A DNA stretch of 64,000 bases, from assembly GCA_021299375.1 (NCBI GenBank), contig JAJTGR010000007.1:1-64000 (forward strand), given 5' to 3'. The position numbers were made by a program, and so were the translations under genes. How positions within the stretch are numbered: the stretch's first letter is position 1; each line of letters begins with the position of its first letter. The stretch comes from Gemmatimonadota bacterium. GTDB lineage: Bacteria > Gemmatimonadota > Gemmatimonadetes > Gemmatimonadales > Gemmatimonadaceae. Under the pieces are notes generated by a model that ran no database searches, was not told the DNA's origin, and saw only the letters and a list, made by a program, of their open reading frames with translations. Shown in pieces: positions 1 to 9,038 of this stretch.

Positions 1-864
1 CACCCAGCGTCCAAGCGAGTCGGTGCGCGTGAAGTGCCCCGATGCCGTGAGCACGACGAGCGCGTCCACCAACGGGCCACCTCGCTCGTCACGAACCACG
101 CCGCGTAGCTCACCGCTGCCGGCCCGCAGACTCGTGCTGTCCCCGCCGAGTTCGCTGCTCACGTACAGGTCACGCCGCAGCACCCGCGCGGCACCGATGG
201 TGAGTGAGACGGTGCCGCTGGCCGTCAGCGAATCGCCGGCGAGCGTTGTCAGCGACAGATCGTGCGGAAGGCCGCAGATGCTGTAGCTCCCCTCGTCGTC
301 GGTACGGGTGGTCCGCGTGGGGATGCCAAGGCGCATGTCGCGGCCCGAGGTATCCACCGCGAACCACTGGAACGCCACCTGGCCGCTGGTCAGGCGTGCG
401 CGGGTCCCCGCGTCGTACACCGTGCCGAACACGATCGCACTGTCGGCCGATGGCTGGTCGGTAGGCGTGCACATGCGCGCGTGAAACGTGCGGAACGAGG
501 GGGTGGCGAGCGTCACCGACGGCATCTGCGCATGGACCTCGACGTCGACCGCGAACCCGAACAGACCGATCGAGTCGAGGGCCGGCGACGAAAAGGTGAG
601 GCGCTGTGGCCCCAGCGGGACACTGTCGAGGCGAAACGCGCCACGCCGATCGGCGATGACCATGCGGGTGGAGCCGGACAGTTCGATCAGGGCACCCGCC
701 AGCGGCTGACCGCGCAGACTATCGAATGCCACACCGCGCACGGTGGTGACTGATGAGTGCGCGGCACGGGGCGCCTCAGACACTCCCACGGCAACGGCCG
801 CAGTCCCCGGGGCTATCGCTGCAAAGCGGAGCCACCCAAGCCACATCAGTAACGCATTCAGCAT
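1..864 (-). CDS. Secreted protein with repeated carboxypeptidase-regulatory-like domains (3' end outside window)
   Basis: Reading the minus strand from the ATG at 864, the frame is open for all 288 codons to the window edge, so the C-terminus is missing. The N-terminus is hydrophobic (residues 1-30) and looks like a signal peptide. At least three carboxypeptidase-regulatory-like beta-sandwich units follow: VRGVAFDSLRGQPLAGALIE then RRGAFRLDSVPLG; FGTVYDAGTRARLTSG then DDEGSYSICGLP; and LRGVVRDERGGPLVDALVVL then TDSLGRW at the edge. Such domains are common at the N-terminus of outer-membrane receptors and in secreted adhesion-like proteins of Gemmatimonadota. It is divergent from the BNR-repeat gene at 990. 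Whether a TonB plug and barrel follow cannot be seen. The exact role is unknown. Confidence 0.75.
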   Translation of the reverse strand, partial: MLNALLMWLGWLRFAAIAPGTAAVAVGVSEAPRAAHSSVTTVRGVAFDSLRGQPLAGALIELSGSTRMVIADRRGAFRLDSVPLGPQRLTFSSPALDSIGLFGFAVDVEVHAQMPSVTLATPSFRTFHARMCTPTDQPSADSAIVFGTVYDAGTRARLTSGQVAFQWFAVDTSGRDMRLGIPTRTTRTDDEGSYSICGLPHDLSLTTLAGDSLTASGTVSLTIGAARVLRRDLYVSSELGGDSTSLRAGSGELRGVVRDERGGPLVDALVVLTASGHFTRTDSLGRWV

Positions 865-935
865 GGTACCGTTCCCCCACCACGAGGTTCAATAACTCAG
901 CACCTCCCCCTCCAACGTACCGCGGGACATCGCCT

Positions 936-964
936 TTGACTAGAAGCCCGGCACGCCGCAGAAT
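936..964 (+). promoter_or_regulatory. Putative sigma70-type promoter for the BNR-repeat gene
   Basis: A -35-like TTGACT (936-941) is followed after 17 bases by a -10-like CAGAAT (959-964). A start point near 971 would place the GAGG at 980-983 and the ATG at 990 in a short leader. This also argues against starts upstream of 971. Confidence 0.4.
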
Positions 965-989
965 CATGGGACTTCAGCCGAGGTCCGCC

Positions 990-3900
990 ATGCCCCGTGT
1001 TCTGCATCCCTTCGTGACGTACGCTCGCCGGCGCCGTCTGTCGTTGCTGGCTCGCTGCCTGCCGGTGGCGGTGCTTGCTCCCATCCCGACGGTGACGGCG
1101 CAACAGATGGTCGAGCCGTCGACAGTGTCAACGCCTCCCCGGCCAGCAGGGGCGGCGGAGCCAGCGGTTGCGGCGCGACAGGGAGGGGTGAACGCAAACG
1201 CGTGGGCACAACTCCCCTGGCGCCACATCGGCCCCGAGGGCAACCGCTTCACATCGGCCGCGGGTATTCCCGGCGACCCGAACACGTACTATGTGGGCGC
1301 CGCCTCGGGTGGCATCTACAAGACCACCGATGGCGGGGTGCACTGGAGCGAGCTGTTCGACGGGCAGCCCGTGCAGTCCATCGGCTCGCTCGCCGTGGCG
1401 CCCAGCGACCCCAACATCGTGTGGGCGGGCACCGGTGAAGCCCACATCCGCAGCCACATTTCCATCGGGCAGGGCATCTACCGGTCACTCGACGCAGGAA
1501 AGACCTGGCAGCTGATGGGGCTGGAGAAGACCGGCCGTATCGCGCGGGTCGTGGTGCACCCCACGAATCCTGATATCGTGCTCGCCTGTGCGCTGGGCAC
1601 GGCCTACGGGCCGCAGCAGGAGCGCGGCGTGTACCGCACCACCGATGGTGGCGTGACCTGGACGCGGACGCTGTTCACCACCGAGGATGCAGGCTGCTCG
1701 GATCTGGCCATGCATCCCGGTAACCCACGGGTGCTCTACGCCGGCATGTGGCAGATCGAGATCCACACGTGGGGGCGTACCAGTGGTGGCCCGGGGAGTG
1801 GCCTGTTCAAGAGCACCGATGGCGGCGTGACGTGGGCCCGCCTCGTCGGCCACGGCTTGCCGACCAAGGTCACGGGCAAGCACGCGCTCGCCATCGCGCG
1901 GTCGAACCCGTCGCGCGTGTACGTGCTCATCGAGACGGGTGACGGCCTACCGTGGAATGGCGAGGCCACCGAGAGCGGTCAGCTCTGGCGCTCCGACGAC
2001 GACGGTGCCACCTGGCAGCTCATCACCCGCGACCGCAACGCCATGGGCCGTGCGCACTACTACTCGCGCATGGCGGTGGCCACCGACAACGAGAACGAAG
2101 CGTACTTCCTCACCGCCTCGTATCACGCCACCATCGATGGCGGGCGTACACTCGTGCAGAAGACGGGCGCCGAAGCACCCGGCGGCGATCACCACGACAT
2201 CTGGATCGACCCCACGAACGCCAACCGGCAGATTGTGGCGCACGATCAGGGGCTGTCGATCACGGTGAACCGGGGGCGAACCTGGTTCAAGCAGCGGCTC
2301 AGCAACGCGCAGATCTACCACGTCACCGTTGACAACCAGGTTCCGTACAACGTGCTGGGGAACAAACAGGACGAGCCGAGCTACCGCGGCCCCAGCAACA
2401 GCCGCGTCCAGGGCGGGCGCAGCGCGGGCATTTCGCGTGGCATGTGGCACTCGGTGGGCGGTGGGGAAAGCGGGTGGGCCACCCCCGATCCGGTGGATCC
2501 CAACCTCATCTGGAGCACTGCGTCCGGCTCCGGCATGGTGGGCGGCATCGTCGTGCGCTTCGAGGAGAACCGGCGGCAGTTCCGCAACGTCGAGGTGTGG
2601 CCGCAGCAGTCCAACGGCCCCGCCGACGGGGTGAAGTACCGGTTCGTGTGGGACGCGCCGCTGCTCATCTCGCCGCACGACCGCCACACGCTCTATACGG
2701 GCAGCCAGCATGTGCATCGCACGCGCGACGGCGGCAGCAGCTGGCAGGTGATCAGCCCCGATCTCACGCGCAACGATCGCAGCCGGATGAAGAGCTCCGG
2801 CGGCCTCACGCCCGACAACATCGGCGTGGAGTATTCGGGTGTGGTGTACGGCATTGCCGAGTCGCCGAAGACGCCGGGCCTCATCTGGGTGGGGACCAAC
2901 GACGGCCTCGTGCAGCTCACCCGCGACAACGGCGCCACGTGGACGAACGTCACGGCCAACATCCCGGGGATCCCCGCCTGGGGTTCGGTGCGCTCCATTG
3001 CCGCGTCGAAGTGGGACGCTGGCACGGCCTACCTCACGGTGGACGCGCATCAGGAGAACGACCGCGATCCGCATGTGTACCGTACGCGCGACTATGGCCG
3101 CACGTGGACGAAGATCGTGAACGGCATTCCGCGCAGCATGCTCAGCTACGCCAAGATCATCATCGAGGATCCGGTCCGGCGCGACATGCTCTACCTCGGC
3201 ACGGAGAACGCGATCTACTTGTCGTACAATGCCGGTGACAGCTGGCTGCCACTGCAGAACAACCTGCCGCACGCTCCGGTCTCGGGGATCATCGTGCAGG
3301 AGCATTTCAACGATCTGGTCATCTCCACCTACGGGCGCGGCTTCTGGATCTTCGATGATCTGACACCGCTGCAGCAGCTCGACGCGACGGTGCTGAACAA
3401 GGGCGCGCACCTGTTCCCGCCGCGTGCGGCCTACCGTTTCCGCCCAATCACGGCGCCGAGCACCACCTACGACGATCCGACCACGGGGCAGGACCCCGAA
3501 TACGGCGCGTCCATCAACTACTACCTCAAGGCGCCATCGACCGCAGTGCCGCGCATCGAGATCCTTGATGCCGCCGGTACGCTGGTGCGCACACTCTCGG
3601 GCACGAACACGGCGGGCGTCAACCGTGTGCATTGGGATCTGCGGGACGAGCCCAGTCGCGAGGTGCGTCTGCTTACCAGTCCGCTGTACGCCGAACACAT
3701 CGTCGCCGGCCCACAGGGGCGTGTCGCGCCCGGTACCAACCGACTGCAGATTCTCATGCCGCCGGGTCGATACACGGTGCGCCTCACCGTGGGAGGTACA
3801 ACCGAGTCACAGCCGCTCGAGGTGCGCAAGGATCCGAACAGTGCCGGAACCGTTGCCGAGATCGCCGAGCAGGTGAAGGCCCTTGGTGCGTTGAAGGTGG

Positions 3901-4334
3901 AGCTGGACAAGGCGGCGGAGGCCGTGACACGCGTGGAGCGTGTCCGCCTGCAGGCCCAGCAGGTGCAGCGCCTCGCCGCCGGCGATGCCGATGCTGTCCG
4001 TGAGGTGCGCGCGTTCGACGCCAGGCTGGTGGAGGTGGAGATGGCGCTGGTGGACCTGCGCCTCACCGGCGGCGGCCAGGATGGCGTGCGCTTCGGCTCG
4101 AAACTCATCGGCAAGGTTGGCTACCTGGCCAATGGCATTGCGGTGGCCGATTTCACACCGACCACCCAGCACATCGAGGTACAAGGGATCCTTGGCAATG
4201 AACTGGCGGCGGCACTGCGGGCGATCGACGGCCTGCTGGCCGGCGAGCTGCCGCCAGTGAATCGGATGCTGGAGGCGAAGGGACTGCCGCGGATCGCGGA
4301 TCAGCGGGCGGGAGCAACGCGGATTGTGCCGTGA
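990..4334 (+). CDS. VPS10/sortilin-like BNR (Asp-box) repeat protein, secreted
   Basis: A 1114-residue exported protein with a signal peptide (about 1-37, ending near VTAQ). Many Asp-box motifs (S/TxDxGxxW type) recur: KTTDGGVHW near residue 110, then RSLDAGKTW, RTTDGGVTW, KSTDGGVTW, RSDDDGATW, RTRDGGSSW, LTRDNGATW, RTRDYGRTW and LSYNAGDSW. They predict one or two large beta-propellers of the VPS10/sialidase-like fold. The last 300 residues hold an Ig-like segment (IEILDAAGTLVRTLSG) and a helical stretch. Such proteins are often called glycosyl hydrolases, but no catalytic centre is evident, so binding or scaffolding is equally possible. The ATG at 990 was chosen because GAGG lies 6 bases upstream; the frame is open back to 753 but there it would overlap the divergent gene. 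Confidence 0.8.
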   Translation: MPRVLHPFVTYARRRRLSLLARCLPVAVLAPIPTVTAQQMVEPSTVSTPPRPAGAAEPAVAARQGGVNANAWAQLPWRHIGPEGNRFTSAAGIPGDPNTYYVGAASGGIYKTTDGGVHWSELFDGQPVQSIGSLAVAPSDPNIVWAGTGEAHIRSHISIGQGIYRSLDAGKTWQLMGLEKTGRIARVVVHPTNPDIVLACALGTAYGPQQERGVYRTTDGGVTWTRTLFTTEDAGCSDLAMHPGNPRVLYAGMWQIEIHTWGRTSGGPGSGLFKSTDGGVTWARLVGHGLPTKVTGKHALAIARSNPSRVYVLIETGDGLPWNGEATESGQLWRSDDDGATWQLITRDRNAMGRAHYYSRMAVATDNENEAYFLTASYHATIDGGRTLVQKTGAEAPGGDHHDIWIDPTNANRQIVAHDQGLSITVNRGRTWFKQRLSNAQIYHVTVDNQVPYNVLGNKQDEPSYRGPSNSRVQGGRSAGISRGMWHSVGGGESGWATPDPVDPNLIWSTASGSGMVGGIVVRFEENRRQFRNVEVWPQQSNGPADGVKYRFVWDAPLLISPHDRHTLYTGSQHVHRTRDGGSSWQVISPDLTRNDRSRMKSSGGLTPDNIGVEYSGVVYGIAESPKTPGLIWVGTNDGLVQLTRDNGATWTNVTANIPGIPAWGSVRSIAASKWDAGTAYLTVDAHQENDRDPHVYRTRDYGRTWTKIVNGIPRSMLSYAKIIIEDPVRRDMLYLGTENAIYLSYNAGDSWLPLQNNLPHAPVSGIIVQEHFNDLVISTYGRGFWIFDDLTPLQQLDATVLNKGAHLFPPRAAYRFRPITAPSTTYDDPTTGQDPEYGASINYYLKAPSTAVPRIEILDAAGTLVRTLSGTNTAGVNRVHWDLRDEPSREVRLLTSPLYAEHIVAGPQGRVAPGTNRLQILMPPGRYTVRLTVGGTTESQPLEVRKDPNSAGTVAEIAEQVKALGALKVELDKAAEAVTRVERVRLQAQQVQRLAAGDADAVREVRAFDARLVEVEMALVDLRLTGGGQDGVRFGSKLIGKVGYLANGIAVADFTPTTQHIEVQGILGNELAAALRAIDGLLAGELPPVNRMLEAKGLPRIADQRAGATRIVP

Positions 4335-4363
4335 TCTTCTGGAGCGAACCGCGGTAACCGCTT

Positions 4364-4455
4364 GGAAGCAGGAAGGAGGAAATCAGGAAGGAGGAGGCAG
4401 TCACTGCTCCCTCCTCTCTGATTCCCTTTCTCCTGCTTCGCTCCTTCCTGCTTCC
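4364..4455. repeat. Large imperfect palindrome between convergent genes (IR1)
   Basis: Perfect 15-base outer arms, GGAAGCAGGAAGGAG (4364-4378) and its reverse complement (4441-4455), enclose a second imperfect pair (about 4381-4401 against 4403-4423). The left side is almost all purine and the right side almost all pyrimidine. It fills the gap between two convergent genes and could act as a bidirectional terminator, or be a dispersed palindromic repeat. There is no T-tract, so intrinsic termination is not certain. Confidence 0.75.
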
Positions 4456-4477
4456 TAAGGGTTGGCCAGCCCAGCCG

Positions 4478-6301
4478 CTACTTGCCCAACTCCCGAACCA
4501 CTCCTGCCAGCAACCGCACCTTCCCCGCGTCGGCACTCGACGTCGCGTCCCGCTCCAGTTGCGCCGCCAGCGCACCCAGCGCCGTCTGCCGCGACGCCCC
4601 ACGCGCCTTCTCGGCGGCATCGAGCTGCGTGACCACCCCATCCAGCCAGGACTTCGGCACCGTGCTGTTGCGCGCCAGCTGGTCGGTGTACGCGCGCGCC
4701 ACCACGAACGCCGCCGGCCACACGAGCTTTGGCTGCTCCTGCGGATTGAAGTACTCGAAACGCACCAGCTTCGCGGCCTCGAGTTCGTTGCGCGAGAGAT
4801 GCGCACTGGGCGTGAGCTCGAGAATGTCGAGCCCGCGGGAGATCTCGGAGCCGTAGATGAAGCCGTTGTACCAGTACGCCGACCAATGGCCGGCACTCAC
4901 CAGGCGCGTGGAGTCCATCGGGCCGCGGTCGAAGAAGGCGATCTCGTAGGCGTTGGTCGGGTCGGTCCAGTCGAAGACGTTGATGCCCCCCTGATACCAC
5001 GACTGCACCATGACTTCGCGGCCCGGAATCGGGATGAGTGAGCCGTTGTGGGCCACGCAGTTCTCGAAGCGCGACTGGGCGGCCGGTAGCTTGAAGTAGC
5101 TCGAGAAGACCAGGGAGTCGCCGCTGCGCACGAAGATGGCGTCGGCCCCCCATTCTTTTTTGTCGGTGGCGCGGCAGCGGGGCGCCGTGCCGCCGCCCCA
5201 CTCGTCGGAGAAGAGCACCTTGCTGCCGTCGTTGCTGAACGTGGCCGAGTGCCAGGCCGACATGTTCGTGTCCGCGGCCGCGTAGAGCCGCTTGGGGTTC
5301 TTGATGTCGCGGATGTCGAGCAGGATGCCATAGCCGCTGCAGGCACCGCCGGCGAGGCCGACCGCAGGGTAGGTGGTGATGTCGTGGCACTGCGTCGGAC
5401 CACGGCCTGCCACCGATGGGCGTGGCGCAGCGCCGGGGCGTGGCGCGCGCTGGCGCACGTCCGCGGGATCGTCACCGTGGCGCGCCGCCTCCCCAAGTCC
5501 CTCGAAGATGCGCGGTGAGCTGACGATGGCCGCCGCCGCCGGGTTCTTGAGCGGCACCTGAATGACTTCAATGCGGAACAGTGCCGAATTGGGGTTCACA
5601 TCCGGCGATTCCGCCGAGCAACCCGCGAGTTCATTCGGCGAGCGCACGCCGGCGGAACCGGACACGTAGATGTACACGTGCTCCGGGTCTTTCGGGTCAG
5701 TGACCAGCGTGTTGGTGTGCGACCCGCGACACGTCTGCACGGTCTTGATGGACCTCGGCTGCGTGACATCCGTGATGTCGATAATGCGGATGCCGCGCGC
5801 CCGCTCGGGGCTCACCTCGTCGGCCACGCCTTGCAGGCCGCAGTCCACGCGGCCGCTCACCGCCTCGGCCGATACGAACAGCAGATGGCCGTACACTGTC
5901 ACGTCGCTCTGCGACCCCGGACAGACGAACTCGGTGCGCAGCGTCGGCTTGCGCACGTTGCTCACGTCCCACACCTGCCAGCCGCTGTAGTTGCCCTGGA
6001 AGACGAGATTGCCGAGGAAGGCGAGGTCGGAGTTGGTGAGGCGCGGATCGCCGGGGTTGGCCGGCACGGCGAAGGCCGGCGACGGCTTGGTGGTGGAGAC
6101 GAGGCGCAGGTTCCACGACGCCTGACCAGCATCGTACCAGCCGGCCTTGAGGCCGACGCGCGGATCAGGAGAGGGCGGCGTGAGGGACATCGACGCGGGC
6201 GTCGGCTCGGTGGACGCGCTGCCGGAGACACTGCCGGAGGCACCGGCGCAACCAGCCAGCAGCGCCGCGCCGGCGAGGAAGAAAGGGGAGGGGCGTCGCA
6301 T
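4478..6301 (-). CDS. LVIVD-repeat lipoprotein
   Basis: A 607-residue protein with an N-terminal signal and lipobox (LLAGC, Cys18), hence probably a lipoprotein. LVIVD-type repeats are visible: WQVWDVSNVRKPTLR, IRIIDITDVTQPRSIK, ILLDIRDIKNPKRLY and INVFDWTDPTNAYEIAFF, consistent with a beta-propeller. The last 100 residues are helical and Ala/Arg-rich. LVIVD proteins have no established enzymatic role. It is the last member of a minus-strand run that includes a multicopper oxidase and a DUF305 protein; the gap to the DUF305 stop is 57 bases. The start is an ATG directly before the signal; the ribosome binding site is weak. Confidence 0.8.
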   Translation of the reverse strand: MRRPSPFFLAGAALLAGCAGASGSVSGSASTEPTPASMSLTPPSPDPRVGLKAGWYDAGQASWNLRLVSTTKPSPAFAVPANPGDPRLTNSDLAFLGNLVFQGNYSGWQVWDVSNVRKPTLRTEFVCPGSQSDVTVYGHLLFVSAEAVSGRVDCGLQGVADEVSPERARGIRIIDITDVTQPRSIKTVQTCRGSHTNTLVTDPKDPEHVYIYVSGSAGVRSPNELAGCSAESPDVNPNSALFRIEVIQVPLKNPAAAAIVSSPRIFEGLGEAARHGDDPADVRQRAPRPGAAPRPSVAGRGPTQCHDITTYPAVGLAGGACSGYGILLDIRDIKNPKRLYAAADTNMSAWHSATFSNDGSKVLFSDEWGGGTAPRCRATDKKEWGADAIFVRSGDSLVFSSYFKLPAAQSRFENCVAHNGSLIPIPGREVMVQSWYQGGINVFDWTDPTNAYEIAFFDRGPMDSTRLVSAGHWSAYWYNGFIYGSEISRGLDILELTPSAHLSRNELEAAKLVRFEYFNPQEQPKLVWPAAFVVARAYTDQLARNSTVPKSWLDGVVTQLDAAEKARGASRQTALGALAAQLERDATSSADAGKVRLLAGVVRELGK

Positions 6302-6358
6302 CGCTTCGTGGAGTGAGAGGACAAGGGGCCGCCGGAGGCACGGCGGGCGAGGGCGAAC

Positions 6359-7021
6359 TCAGGGTTTGGGTCGGGTCTTCAGCAGCAGCTCCATACGGGC
6401 GATCTCGGTACTCTGATCGGCCACGACGTCGGACACGAACTTGAAGACGTTGTCGTCGTTGGCCGCCGATCGCGCCTGCATGAGCGCATCGACCATGGTG
6501 ATCGCGCCGCGGTGATGCTGAATCATGTAGGTGAGGAAGTACCAGTCGAAGGCGGGCCCTCTGGCGCGGGCGAGCGTATCCATCTGCGCCGGCGACAGCA
6601 TGCCCGGCATCTGGCCGGACGCGCCGGACATGTCCATGCCCGCGTGATGATGATGCGCACCATCGCGCGGAGGCACGGTCTGCTTGCGCGTGCGCAGCCA
6701 GTCCTCCATGAAGTCCATCTCGTCGGTCTGGGCCACCGCAATGCGCCCCGCGAGCACGCGGACCTCGGAGCTGGCGCCGTTGGGCTCGGCGAACGATGAC
6801 ATGGTGACGGCCTGCGCGTGGTGGCCGATCATGCCCTGCATGAACTCGACGTCGGCTTTGGTATAGGGTGGGATGCCGCCATCGCGGATGGCCAGTTGGG
6901 CGGGCGTGAGCGGGCGCGGCGGGCCGGCGCTGGCGCAGGCGCCGAAGAGCGTGGCCCCGCCAAGGACCGCGAGCACCGCGACCCGGGCCGTACGCGGACA
7001 AGGCAAGCGCATGGCGGTCAC
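6359..7021 (-). CDS. DUF305 lipoprotein, probable copper/metal-binding four-helix protein
   Basis: A 220-residue protein with a lipobox-like ending of its signal (LFGAC, Cys29). The DUF305 hallmark, two Met/His helices, is clear: MQGMIGHHAQAV (61-72) and YMIQHHRGAI (165-174). Between them lies a His/Met-rich stretch (HHHHAGMDMSG, 123-133). DUF305 proteins are ferritin-like bundles often linked to copper resistance. The GTG at 7021 overlaps the stop of the multicopper oxidase gene by four bases (GTGA), so the two are probably translationally coupled; an alternative ATG lies at 7012. The pairing supports a shared periplasmic or extracellular copper function. Confidence 0.85.
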   Translation of the reverse strand: MTAMRLPCPRTARVAVLAVLGGATLFGACASAGPPRPLTPAQLAIRDGGIPPYTKADVEFMQGMIGHHAQAVTMSSFAEPNGASSEVRVLAGRIAVAQTDEMDFMEDWLRTRKQTVPPRDGAHHHHAGMDMSGASGQMPGMLSPAQMDTLARARGPAFDWYFLTYMIQHHRGAITMVDALMQARSAANDDNVFKFVSDVVADQSTEIARMELLLKTRPKP

Positions 7022-8535
7022 GCGATCGCGAAGTTGAGCATCATCCCCATGTCCTCATGGATCATGTTGTGGCAGTGCATCAGGAATCGGCCACGATAGC
7101 TGTCGAAGGTGGCCGCCACCGATACCCGTTCGCCGGGCAGCACCAGCACGGTGTCCTTGAGGCCGCGCTCCCACGGCATGACCTCGGCGCGTCCGCCCGT
7201 CCGCTCCAGGACGCGGAACTGCGTCTCGTGTACATGCACCGGGTGCGGGAACGGGCTGTCGTTCACGAAGGTCCACACCTCGGTGTCGCCGAAGCGGACC
7301 GTTTCGTCCATGCGCTCCATGTCGAACGTGCGCCCATTGATGGCGTGCCGCATCATGGCGCTTTCGAAGGAGAAGGTGCGCGTCTTCGTGGCGCGACGGG
7401 CCTCCGGGAGTGGCAGCGGGGGCAGGGGCACCGGCCGCCAGGCCACGGGCGAGACCGACCTGGTCACGCGGAACTCCACCAGCGTCATCTCGCCGCCCTG
7501 CGGCACGCCGCCGGCGCCCATGCGTCCCATGCCACCACCCATTCCGCCGCCCATCCCGCGCCCCATGCCCATGCCGCCCATGCGGGCCGGAGATGGAAAG
7601 GCCGCGGAGAGCAGCGACACGGTGCTGCCGACCCGCTCCCCGGCGAAGCTCACCAGCACGTCGACGCGCTCGCCGGTCCCGAGGTCGAGCGTCGGCAGCG
7701 TGACTGGCGCCTCGAGCAATCCGCCGTCGACGCCGATCAGCGTGAACGATGCACCGTTGGAGAGCGCGAGGCGCAGGATGCGCGACGAGGTCGCATTGGC
7801 GATACGCAGCCGGTATGTCGTGGTCTCGACATCCTGCGACGGCAGTCGGATGCCGTTCACGAACGGGGCGTCACCGAAGTAGCCCTCCATCTGCTCGTGC
7901 ATGACGGGCTCGTACTCGAAGGTGCCGTCGGCGGCGAGGCGCCGATCCTGCACCAGCATCGGCAGCTCATGGTCGCCGCCGGGAAGGCCGAGGCGGTCCT
8001 CGTACTCATCGCGGATGAGCAGCAGGCCCGCCATGCCGCGGTACGCCTGGATGCCGGTGCGATGATGCGCGTGCGAGTGGTACCAGTACGTCCCGGCGCG
8101 ATCGATGAGCGGAACGTCGTAGTCGTAGCGCCCGCCGGGCGCAATGGCGAGTCGCGGATGACCGTCGGCCGCCTCGGGCACTCGCAGCCCGTGCCAGTGA
8201 AGGATGGTGGATTCCGGCAGCGCGTTGTCGAGGCGAATGCGGAGCCGGTCGCCGGTCCGCCCTTCGATGGTGGGCCCAACCGGCCCCGGTCCGGGGCTCC
8301 ACACGCGCGCCATCACGCCGGGGGCGATCTCGGCCGACTGCTCCTGCGCCCGCAGCAGCAACTCGGGACCTCGCAGCACGGGCGGCTTGATGAGTGGCGC
8401 GCGCGGTAGCGCACCGGGCCGTGCCGGTGCCGCACCGGGGCGGTGCCCGGGATGCGCAGACCAGGCGACCTGGGGACGGACGAGCGGGGCCAGGCCGGCA
8501 ACCGCGGCCAGCCGGAAGAACTGTCGTCGCTGCAC
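7018..8535 (-). CDS. Tat-exported multicopper oxidase (CopA/CueO type)
   Basis: A 505-residue, three-cupredoxin oxidase. The start MQRRQFFRLA is a twin-arginine signal, expected for an enzyme folded with copper before export. All four copper-binding motifs are present: HWHG (113-116), HSHAHH (153-158), HPVHVH, and HCHNMIHEDMGM, in which Cys488, His493 and Met498 are the type 1 ligands. A Gly/Met-rich insertion (encoded at about 7500-7590) resembles the methionine-rich copper-binding inserts of CueO-like cuprous oxidases. Most likely it oxidises Cu(I) or phenolic substrates with O2. It overlaps the DUF305 gene and lies 71 bases downstream of a small secreted protein gene. Confidence 0.92.
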   Translation of the reverse strand: MQRRQFFRLAAVAGLAPLVRPQVAWSAHPGHRPGAAPARPGALPRAPLIKPPVLRGPELLLRAQEQSAEIAPGVMARVWSPGPGPVGPTIEGRTGDRLRIRLDNALPESTILHWHGLRVPEAADGHPRLAIAPGGRYDYDVPLIDRAGTYWYHSHAHHRTGIQAYRGMAGLLLIRDEYEDRLGLPGGDHELPMLVQDRRLAADGTFEYEPVMHEQMEGYFGDAPFVNGIRLPSQDVETTTYRLRIANATSSRILRLALSNGASFTLIGVDGGLLEAPVTLPTLDLGTGERVDVLVSFAGERVGSTVSLLSAAFPSPARMGGMGMGRGMGGGMGGGMGRMGAGGVPQGGEMTLVEFRVTRSVSPVAWRPVPLPPLPLPEARRATKTRTFSFESAMMRHAINGRTFDMERMDETVRFGDTEVWTFVNDSPFPHPVHVHETQFRVLERTGGRAEVMPWERGLKDTVLVLPGERVSVAATFDSYRGRFLMHCHNMIHEDMGMMLNFAIA

Positions 8536-8606
8536 GGGGATGTGGGGCTGGGGAGAAGATCTCCGAGGATATGCGCCGCCCGTACCCGGATGGGAAGACC
8601 CCGCGC

Positions 8607-9035
8607 CTACCGCGCCGACGTGCAGAGGTGCATCATGGCCACTGCGGCGAGTGATCCCTTGAACGCCGGACCGAATCCCGGCGTCTTCACTACCCGATGC
8701 ATGCCTTCCTTGCGGCCGTCATCGTCGTGGTAGTACCAGCTCTCCTTGGTGGCCACCGTCTGACGGGCGCAGTCGTACATGGCAATGGTGCGGGAGCTGC
8801 GCAGGTCACCGTTGGGGTGTTTGAGCGGCGGCTGCAGTCGTACGCGTACGGCTGCGGTCACCACGGTGCCCTTTCGCGACACCGAGCCGGGCTCGAGAAA
8901 CACGGGGGTGCCCACGGAGGTCGTGCCGATCGCCTTGAGGGGGCGTGCGGACTGCGCGCTGAGCGGCGGGCACAGCATGATGGCACCAAGCCACAGGCCG
9001 AGCACGGTGCCCAGGCGCCTGGCTGAGCGGTCCAT
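8607..9035 (-). CDS. Small secreted protein resembling surface-adhesin protein E
   Basis: A 142-residue protein with a clear signal peptide (1-28, ending near LSAQ). The mature part has the layout of the adhesin-E-like family: a segment PVFLEPGSVSRKGTVV, a charged middle, then YDCARQTVATKESWYY. Two cysteines (YDC and MHLC) could form a disulfide. It lies three bases downstream of the plug/TonB-C fusion gene, so the two are almost certainly cotranscribed, and 71 bases upstream of the multicopper oxidase. The family match is from memory of the pattern and is moderate; the function is unknown. Confidence 0.65.
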   Translation of the reverse strand: MDRSARRLGTVLGLWLGAIMLCPPLSAQSARPLKAIGTTSVGTPVFLEPGSVSRKGTVVTAAVRVRLQPPLKHPNGDLRSSRTIAMYDCARQTVATKESWYYHDDDGRKEGMHRVVKTPGFGPAFKGSLAAVAMMHLCTSAR

Positions 9036-9038
9036 ACC

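Noticed and set aside
1947-3698. A 583-codon minus-strand frame within the BNR-repeat gene
   Set aside because: Antisense to a protein with many recognisable Asp-box motifs; low-complexity His/Arg-rich shadow.
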